In this document: piece after piece, positions 57,650-64,000 of the stretch
Position numbering within the stretch: the first letter of the stretch is position 1
How the letters are laid out: the number at the start of each line of letters is the position of its first letter
Source: Vibrio splendidus
GTDB lineage: Bacteria; Pseudomonadota; Gammaproteobacteria; Enterobacterales; Vibrionaceae
Reading direction: 5' to 3'
DNA length: 64,000 bases
NCBI RefSeq assembly: GCF_001557875.1
Contig: NZ_LNRF01000007.1
Location: 1 to 64,000 of the forward strand
The notes under the pieces: model-generated
Seen by the model: the letters and a program-made list of their open reading frames with translations, nothing else
What the model was told of the DNA's origin: nothing
Databases searched by the model: none
Program-made: the position numbers and the translations under genes

Positions 57650-59374
57650 TTAAAATGGGAAAAAATAAGGAATTAGGGTCAATACCAAACCCGAATAGAC
57701 AATCGAGATTGGGATGCCGATACGTAGATAATCCGTGAGATGGTAATTACCTACGCTATAAACAAGTAAATTGGTTTGGTAGCCGTACGGAGAGATAAAA
57801 CTGGCACTCGCACCAAACAATACCGCCATAATGAACGGCATAGGATCGACGCCATAGCCTACCGCCATACTGTAGCCAATCGGAAATGAGAGTGCTGCCG
57901 CCGCATTATTGGTCACTAGCTCAGTCAGAACCAAAGTCATAAAGTAGGTCGCGACTAGCGCACCAAACACACCCCAACCATTAAAGGCTTCCATAAACAT
58001 CAGCCCCATACGCTCAGACAGCCCAGATGAAATCATCAGTTGAGCAATAGACAGAGCAGAGCCCACGATCACCACAATATCAACCGGAAAACGGCGACGG
58101 AGCTCACCAAGTTGTACCACACCAAATGCCACCAGCAATAGTAAGAAACCTGCCAGCCCTTTGATAATCGGCACTACGTCAGCAAGGGCTAAACCAATCA
58201 CACTAGCAAAACCGAGCAACACAAACGTCGACTTATCAGCATCAAGCTTGGCACTCGAATCTAAGTCATTCATCAACACAAACTCTTTACTGTGTTGTTG
58301 GCGTTGTTCTTCAAAGCGTTTGCCGGGAACCAAAATCAAAGTATCACCAGCGGTCAATGTGATATTCCCTAGCCCACCTTCAAGGCGCTCATGTCCACGA
58401 CGAATAGCAACCACAACCGCATCGAAACGGTCTCTAAACTGGCTAGTTTTCAGGGTTTTGTTACAGAAGCTTGCCGATGAACTCACCACCACTTCAACAA
58501 AGCTCTGGCCGTTTAGGTGGTGCTGACCAAACAGAGTCAGCCCTTGGATTTCTTGCAGTGTTGCCACGCTCTCGACATCGCCACAAAACAGCAATCGGTC
58601 ACGAGCTTGAAGAATAAAATCAGGGTCAATCGATGCGGTGGTTTTACCGTCGCGAATCACTTCCGCTAAGAACAGCTTTCGCAATGCTCGGAGGTTGTTC
58701 TCACTGACGCTACGACCAACTAACGGTGAACCCGGTTCAACTCGCGCCTCAAGAAAGTAAGGCAGATCGTCCTGCGATCCGTCATCGTAGCTGGGTAAGA
58801 AGTAGCTCAGAGGAATAAGGATCAACACACCACCGACTAAAACCGCTAAACCGATCAAGGTCGGTGTGAAAAAGTTTAAGCTCGGCAGCCCAGCATCTTC
58901 AACAAAGCTATTGATGATCAAGTTGGTAGAGGTGCCGATCAATGTCAGTGTTCCACCTAAGATAGCAGCGTATGACAAAGGGATAAGTAGTTTAGATGGC
59001 GCATGTTGTTGATTACGTTTGATCGCTCCGATCAAAGAAACAACCACTGCCGTGTTATTAGTAAAAGAAGAAAGTAACGCTGTGGAAATACCCAACTTCG
59101 CAACCACGGTACCTAGCCTACCTTCAGAGATATTGCGGCTAACCCAGCTGATTAAGCGAGTTTTCTCCAACGCACTTGAGGCGAGGATCAGAAGAATTAA
59201 AGTCAGTAATGAGGAATTAGTGAAATTATTAGCTAGGCTCGAAAGATCGATCATACCTGCCATAAAAGCAATAAATGCTGCGCCAGCAAAGATGAAGCTT
59301 GGCTTAATGCGGGTAACGAGCAGGCAAGTAATGATGCCAAGCAAAATCGCTAATACAAATCCTTGTTGCCACAT
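57650..59374 (-). CDS. SLC13/SAC1-type sulfate permease with TrkA-C domains
   Basis: A 574-residue transporter. Two helix blocks (about 1-190 and 400-574) flank two RCK-C/TrkA-C domains (about 205-285 and 300-375), the SAC1 arrangement of anion permeases. Signatures include SFTNNTAVVVSL, IGTSTNLIIN, LTELVTNNAAAALSFPI and SPYGYQTNLLVY. It lies in the sulfate-activation operon, so sulfate is the probable substrate; thiosulfate or selenate would also fit. AAGGACG precedes the ATG. Confidence 0.86.
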   Translation of the reverse strand: MWQQGFVLAILLGIITCLLVTRIKPSFIFAGAAFIAFMAGMIDLSSLANNFTNSSLLTLILLILASSALEKTRLISWVSRNISEGRLGTVVAKLGISTALLSSFTNNTAVVVSLIGAIKRNQQHAPSKLLIPLSYAAILGGTLTLIGTSTNLIINSFVEDAGLPSLNFFTPTLIGLAVLVGGVLILIPLSYFLPSYDDGSQDDLPYFLEARVEPGSPLVGRSVSENNLRALRKLFLAEVIRDGKTTASIDPDFILQARDRLLFCGDVESVATLQEIQGLTLFGQHHLNGQSFVEVVVSSSASFCNKTLKTSQFRDRFDAVVVAIRRGHERLEGGLGNITLTAGDTLILVPGKRFEEQRQQHSKEFVLMNDLDSSAKLDADKSTFVLLGFASVIGLALADVVPIIKGLAGFLLLLVAFGVVQLGELRRRFPVDIVVIVGSALSIAQLMISSGLSERMGLMFMEAFNGWGVFGALVATYFMTLVLTELVTNNAAAALSFPIGYSMAVGYGVDPMPFIMAVLFGASASFISPYGYQTNLLVYSVGNYHLTDYLRIGIPISIVYSGLVLTLIPYFFPF

Positions 59375-59439
59375 ATACCCGTCCTTTATGGCGGAAACGA
59401 TCGGTTTCCGCCTGATTCAATAAGCTGTTACTTAGTCGT

Positions 59440-60870
59440 TTATGACTTCAGTAGTTGGCTTAGGTCTTTGGCATCCCAATGAGGGAAATGCTTGCGAACC
59501 AATGCGTTGAACTCAAGTTCAAATGCAGAGAAGTTACCGACTTGCTGTTCAACAGAGTCCAAACGGTCTCGAATTAAACCCGCACCTACCGTCACGTTGG
59601 TTAGTCGGTCGATCACGATGAAACCACCGGTATCAGCACTCTCACGGTATTTATCCAGCGCGACAGTCTCGTTCAGTGACCATTCACACAAGCCAATGCC
59701 ATTCAATGGCAACTCATCGACAGCGTGAGTCGACAGGTTATTGATGTCATATTGGTGACGAACCGTTTCAACCTGACCGACGGTTTTCTTGCCAGCGATC
59801 TTGATGTCGTAAGCTTTGCCCGGTTGCAATGGTTGCTCTGTCATCCATACGATGTCGGCCAATACATGGTTAGTTGATTCAATCTGCGCGTTTTCTAGCA
59901 CAATCAAATCACCACGACTGATATCGATCTCATCTTCAAGGGTCAGTGTTACCGCCAAGCCTGCTTGTGCAGATTCCAAATCACCATCAAAGGTCACGAT
60001 GCGTGCAACCTTAGAAGTTTTGCCTGACGGCAGTGCTTTGATTTCATCACCGACACTCACACGGCCAGAAGCCACTGTGCCGGCAAAACCGCGGAAGTCT
60101 AAGTTAGGACGGTTTACGTACTGAACTGGGAATCGGAATTCACCTGCCGAACGTTTTTGATCGATGTCGACGTTCTCTAACACTTCTAGCAGAGATGGGC
60201 CTTCGAACCATGCAAGCTCTTTACTTGGTGCAGCAACGTTGATGCCTTCAAGCGCCGATACTGGCAAGATCTGAATATTGGTTTCGCCTTCTAAGTTTTC
60301 TGCAAACTCTAGGTATTCATCGCGAATTTCTTCAAAACGATCTTGTGCGTAATCCACGAGATCCATCTTATTTACAGCGACAATAAAATGCTTCAAACCA
60401 AGCAGGTTAGAAATAAACGAGTGACGACGCGTTTGATCCAGAACGCCTTTACGAGCATCAATCAAGATCACCGCTAGATCACACGTTGAAGCACCTGTTG
60501 CCATGTTGCGCGTGTACTGCTCATGCCCTGGGGTATCAGCAATAATGAATTTACGTTTTTGCGTCGAGAAGTAGCGGTAAGCAACATCGATGGTGATGCC
60601 TTGCTCACGCTCAGCCTGCAAGCCATCAACAAGCAGTGCTAAATCAGGCTTCTCACCTGTGGTACCTACTCGTTGGCTATCCGAGTGAACCGCTGCTAGC
60701 TGATCTTCATAAATCTGTTTTGTATCATGGAGCAAGCGCCCGATTAGCGTACTTTTACCGTCATCTACCGAGCCACAAGTTAAAAATCTAAGCATAGATT
60801 TATGCTGATGCTGACTTAGATAACCTTCAATCCCTAGTTCAGCCAATTCGGCTTCTACTGCACTATTCAT
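59440..60870 (-). CDS. cysN: Sulfate adenylyltransferase subunit 1, CysN
   Basis: A 476-residue GTPase that drives APS formation with CysD. The G motifs are [32 protein letters not shown] and NKMD. It is the plain 475-residue form, without a fused CysC domain; CysC is separate in this operon. AAGGAAAG precedes the ATG, 18 bases after cysD. Confidence 0.96.
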   Translation of the reverse strand: MNSAVEAELAELGIEGYLSQHQHKSMLRFLTCGSVDDGKSTLIGRLLHDTKQIYEDQLAAVHSDSQRVGTTGEKPDLALLVDGLQAEREQGITIDVAYRYFSTQKRKFIIADTPGHEQYTRNMATGASTCDLAVILIDARKGVLDQTRRHSFISNLLGLKHFIVAVNKMDLVDYAQDRFEEIRDEYLEFAENLEGETNIQILPVSALEGINVAAPSKELAWFEGPSLLEVLENVDIDQKRSAGEFRFPVQYVNRPNLDFRGFAGTVASGRVSVGDEIKALPSGKTSKVARIVTFDGDLESAQAGLAVTLTLEDEIDISRGDLIVLENAQIESTNHVLADIVWMTEQPLQPGKAYDIKIAGKKTVGQVETVRHQYDINNLSTHAVDELPLNGIGLCEWSLNETVALDKYRESADTGGFIVIDRLTNVTVGAGLIRDRLDSVEQQVGNFSAFELEFNALVRKHFPHWDAKDLSQLLKS

Positions 60871-60888
60871 TTTTCTTTCCTTAGATTC

Positions 60889-61797
60889 TTAGAAATAACC
60901 TTGGCGCTTTTTCAGCTCCATTGAGCCCGACTGATCATGGTCAATCGCTCGACCTTGACGCTCACTAGACGTCGCCACCAGCATCTCTTCAATAATGCCT
61001 GTTAGCGTATTCGCCTCAGATTCAACCGCTCCGGTTAGTGGGTAACAGCCTAAAGTACGAAAACGAACGCTTTTCTCTTCAATCACTTCACCTTCTTGCA
61101 GCTCCATACGGTCGTCATCAACCATGATCAGCATGCCATCACGCTCAACAACCGGGCGTTTATCAGAAAGGTAAAGGGGAACAATATCGATACTCTCTAG
61201 ATAGATGTATTGCCAGATATCGAGCTCAGTCCAGTTAGATAGTGGGAATACACGAATGCTTTCGCCCTTATTCACCTGACCGTTGTAGGTGTGCCACAAC
61301 TCTGGACGTTGGTTTTTTGGGTCCCATGTGTGGTTCTTATCGCGGAATGAGTAAACACGCTCTTTCGCTCGAGATTTCTCTTCATCACGACGCGCACCAC
61401 CGAAAGCGGCATCGAACCCATACTTGTTTAACGCCTGCTTAAGGCCCTGAGTTTTCATGATGTCTGTGTGTTTCGAAGAACCATGTACGAATGGGCTACA
61501 ACCCATCTCGATACCTTCAGGGTTCTTATGTACTAAAAGGTCAAAACCGTACTTTTCTGCTGTGCGGTCACGAAACTCAATCATCTCGCGGAATTTCCAG
61601 TCCGTATCAACGTGTAATAATGGGAATGGAATCTTGCCTGGGTAAAACGCTTTGCGAGCTAAATGAAGCATCACAGAAGAATCTTTACCGATGGAGTACA
61701 TCATCACTGGGTTATCAAACTCAGCCGCCACTTCACGGATAATATGAATACTTTCCGCTTCGAGCTGTTTTAAGTGGGTTAAACGTTCTTGGTCCAT
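60889..61797 (-). CDS. cysD: Sulfate adenylyltransferase subunit 2, CysD
   Basis: A 302-residue PAPS-reductase-fold ATP sulfurylase subunit. The PP-loop is [17 protein letters not shown], with [21 protein letters not shown] and the [16 protein letters not shown] segment. With CysN it activates sulfate to APS. First gene of the operon; AAGGA lies 8 bases before the ATG. A CysB-controlled promoter is expected in the upstream 450 bp but was not located with certainty. Confidence 0.96.
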   Translation of the reverse strand: MDQERLTHLKQLEAESIHIIREVAAEFDNPVMMYSIGKDSSVMLHLARKAFYPGKIPFPLLHVDTDWKFREMIEFRDRTAEKYGFDLLVHKNPEGIEMGCSPFVHGSSKHTDIMKTQGLKQALNKYGFDAAFGGARRDEEKSRAKERVYSFRDKNHTWDPKNQRPELWHTYNGQVNKGESIRVFPLSNWTELDIWQYIYLESIDIVPLYLSDKRPVVERDGMLIMVDDDRMELQEGEVIEEKSVRFRTLGCYPLTGAVESEANTLTGIIEEMLVATSSERQGRAIDHDQSGSMELKKRQGYF

Positions 61798-62247
61798 TTC
61801 AGTGCTTCCTTTAAGGCTCGCGTTACGAGCAATTCATTACTTGGTCTTGCCAAGCATGGGATTTAACTCATCCACTTGAGTGAATGGGAGTATTGGCACT
61901 AGAAGAAAACAGAAGCTTCGTGTTGAGCTATCCTTGCTATTCATCTGCCTGATACGTCCTTGATATAGGCATTATGACGAGCCTCTCATATTACTGGAAA
62001 TTCTAAAATTTCATTTTTTATTCGAAAAGCTGATAAGGGATTGAATTTATCGATAAACAAGTGAAATGAATGGACTAATATAATTGATACCAATTGCGCA
62101 TCGATTGAACAGCTTTGGGAGGCGTCTTGCAGAACACCATAAAGTAATCGATCTAAGTCACGAATTAACATTCGTTGTAATCATTGTTTCATTCCATTTT
62201 GTTACATTACGCAACGAATTTTCTACTATCCACTTTGGAGCTACAAA
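61798..62247. other. 450-bp gap between divergent cysD and cpdB
   Basis: No gene or RNA was found. It is AT-rich and must hold the promoters of cysD (leftward) and cpdB (rightward). A small ORF at 61986-62171 on the minus strand has no ribosome binding site or recognisable content. GGAG at 62237 serves cpdB. Confidence 0.6.
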
Positions 62248-64000
62248 ATGAAAGTTGCAATGAAACCTTTGTCATTGGCTGTACTTGCGGGTCTTGGTTT
62301 GACTCTAGCAGGCTGTACAACAACACCAGATACCGATGAAGTGATTAAACTACGTGTCGTAGAGACAACGGACATCCATACCAACCTAATGGATTACGAT
62401 TACTACAAAGACAAGCCATCGAAAAAAATCGGCTTAGCACGTACTGCAACTTTAGTAAAAGAAGCTCAAAACGAAGTAACCAACAGCGTATTAGTTGATA
62501 ACGGTGACTTGCTGCAAGGTAGCCCAATGGGTGATTACATGGCAGACAAAGGCATCGTTGCAGGTGAAGTTCACCCTGCATACAAAGCAATGAACCAACT
62601 AAGCTACGATGCAGCAAACATCGGTAATCACGAATTCAACTACGGTCTTGAGTTCCTAGAAGAGTCTATCAACGACGCTGATTTCCCATACATCAGTGCT
62701 AACGTTTACGACGCAGAAACGAAAGAGCACTACTTCACGCCTTACATCATCAAGACACACACGTTTGAAGATACAGCTGGCGTAGAGCATGAGATCAAAG
62801 TGGGTTACATCGGTTTCGTTCCACCACAAATCATGACGTGGGATAAGAAGAACCTTGAAGGTAAAGTTACTGCTCGCGACATCATTGAAACTGCTAACGA
62901 GTTAGTGCCTCAAATGAAGGCTGAAGGTGCAGACGTTATCGTTGCGATCCCTCACTCTGGCGTATCTCAAGACCCATACAAAGCAGGTGAAGAAAACTCT
63001 ACGCTTTACCTTTCTGAAGTAGAAGGCATTGATGCTATCGCATTCGGTCACTCTCACGCAGTATTCCCTGGTAAAGGCTTCGACAACATCCAAGGTGTTG
63101 ATAACGAAAACGGCACCATGAACGGTGTTGCGGCAGTAATGCCAGGTCGTTGGGGTAGCCACGTAGGTGTTATGGACCTAACACTGGCACAAAAAGACGG
63201 TAAGTGGGAAGTGGTTAAAGGCCAATCAGAAGCACGCCCTATCTACGACAAGATCGAGAAGAAGTCGCTTGCTGCTGCAGATGAAGGCATCGTAACAGCA
63301 CTAGAAAAAGACCACGCAGGTACTCGTGAGTTTGTTAACCAGCCAATTGGTAAAGCAGACGATGTGATGTACAGCTTCCTGTCTCTAGTACAAGACGATC
63401 CAACAGTACAGATTGTTAACCTTGCACAGAAAGATTACGTTGAGCAATTCATCCAAGGTGACCCAGACCTAGATGGCACGCCAGTACTTTCAGCAGCTGC
63501 ACCGTTCAAAGCGGGCGGCCGTAAGAATGACCCAGCAAACTTCACTGAAGTTGAATCTGGTCAACTGACATTCCGTAACGCAGCTGACTTGTACCTTTAC
63601 CCGAACACGCTAGTTGCGATGAAGGTAACCGGTCACGAAGTAAAAGAGTGGCTTGAGTGTTCTGCTGGTCAATTCAACCAGATCGACGTTAACTCAACAG
63701 CACCACAACAGCTGATCGAGTGGGATAACTTCCGTACTTACAACTTCGATGTTATCGACGGTGTTGATTACCAAATCGACGTAACTCAACCTGCGAAATA
63801 CGATGCAAACTGTAAAGTGGTTAACCCGGACTCACAGCGTATTGTTGGCCTAACTTACCAAGGTAAGCCAATCGACATGAAGCAAGACTTCCTGATCGCG
63901 ACCAACAACTACCGTGCATACAGTGCTAAGTTCCCTGGTACAGGTGAAGACTTCATCGCATTTGATGCACCAGATGAGAACCGTACAGTACTTGCGAACT
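62248..64000 (+). CDS. cpdB: 2',3'-cyclic-nucleotide 2'-phosphodiesterase/3'-nucleotidase CpdB, 3' end outside the window
   Basis: 584 codons are visible in one open frame; the rest (about 70-80 codons by comparison with E. coli) lies beyond 64000. It releases nucleosides from 2',3'-cyclic nucleotides and 3'-nucleotides at the cell surface. Metallophosphatase motifs are [26 protein letters not shown] and [11 protein letters not shown], and the C-terminal nucleotide-binding block [14 protein letters not shown] is present. Unlike the soluble E. coli protein it has a lipobox (LTLAGC, Cys23), so it should be anchored in the membrane. GGAG precedes the ATG. Confidence 0.94.
   Translation, partial: MKVAMKPLSLAVLAGLGLTLAGCTTTPDTDEVIKLRVVETTDIHTNLMDYDYYKDKPSKKIGLARTATLVKEAQNEVTNSVLVDNGDLLQGSPMGDYMADKGIVAGEVHPAYKAMNQLSYDAANIGNHEFNYGLEFLEESINDADFPYISANVYDAETKEHYFTPYIIKTHTFEDTAGVEHEIKVGYIGFVPPQIMTWDKKNLEGKVTARDIIETANELVPQMKAEGADVIVAIPHSGVSQDPYKAGEENSTLYLSEVEGIDAIAFGHSHAVFPGKGFDNIQGVDNENGTMNGVAAVMPGRWGSHVGVMDLTLAQKDGKWEVVKGQSEARPIYDKIEKKSLAAADEGIVTALEKDHAGTREFVNQPIGKADDVMYSFLSLVQDDPTVQIVNLAQKDYVEQFIQGDPDLDGTPVLSAAAPFKAGGRKNDPANFTEVESGQLTFRNAADLYLYPNTLVAMKVTGHEVKEWLECSAGQFNQIDVNSTAPQQLIEWDNFRTYNFDVIDGVDYQIDVTQPAKYDANCKVVNPDSQRIVGLTYQGKPIDMKQDFLIATNNYRAYSAKFPGTGEDFIAFDAPDENRTVLAN

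Overview
The window is a stretch of a marine gamma-proteobacterial chromosome, almost certainly a Vibrio. The reasons are the lpt/rpoN/ptsN, mla/murA, arginine-pyrimidine and zinc-regulated (Zrg-type) gene clusters in Vibrio order, close protein matches to E. coli orthologues with Vibrio-type extras (RraB, DUF2061, TIGR03899), and a base composition in the low-to-mid 40s % GC. A Splendidus-type species is plausible but not proven. It is mostly core chromosome: no phage, transposase, integron or CRISPR array was seen.

Layout. Positions 1-33 are the first bases of a 16S rRNA gene reading leftwards, and 34-560 hold its leader, a boxA and two strong promoters. Then come an HD-GYP phosphodiesterase, a VOC protein, tRNA-Leu(CAA) with a decayed second copy, an RDD membrane protein, lptG-lptF (leftward), and pepA, holC, valS (rightward). 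11.0-14.0 kb is the least ordinary part: a tandem DUF2061 protein behind a Fur-box-like site, a MarR-GNAT fusion behind a perfect 41-bp palindrome, a catalytic-domain-less beta-mannosidase-like protein, and rraB. 14.3-19.2 kb is arginine/pyrimidine metabolism: arcA, argF, a pyr leader peptide with attenuator, pyrB, pyrI, ridA. 19.3-24.8 kb (leftward) is envelope biogenesis: plsC, murA, ibaG, mlaB-mlaC-mlaD-mlaE-mlaF. 25.0-32.8 kb (rightward) is yrbG, kdsD, kdsC, lptC, lptA, lptB, rpoN, hpf, ptsN, rapZ, npr, so that LPS supply and transport sit next to the nitrogen-PTS. mgtE, pmbA, darP and the thiB-thiP-thiQ operon with a TPP riboswitch follow, then ubiX, mpl, fbp, a DUF2799 lipoprotein, ytfP, tamB, tamA, msrA, ytfK and ytfJ.

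51.76-55.58 kb is a zinc-uptake-type operon (DUF2607, His-rich DUF2796/ZrgA, ABC ATPase, FtsX permease, DUF3299). It is preceded by a Zur-box-like dyad that is also the stem of the ytfJ terminator. The window closes with an unlisted 34-codon membrane micro-ORF, a TIGR03899 gene, the sulfate-activation operon cysD-cysN-SLC13 transporter-cysC (leftward), and the 5' two thirds or more of cpdB, which runs off the right end.

The best second-look targets are the shared Zur operator/terminator and the Zrg-type operon, the MarR-GNAT palindrome, the orphan beta-mannosidase-like protein, the micro-ORF at 55670-55774, the tRNA-Leu remnant and the palindrome upstream of ytfK.
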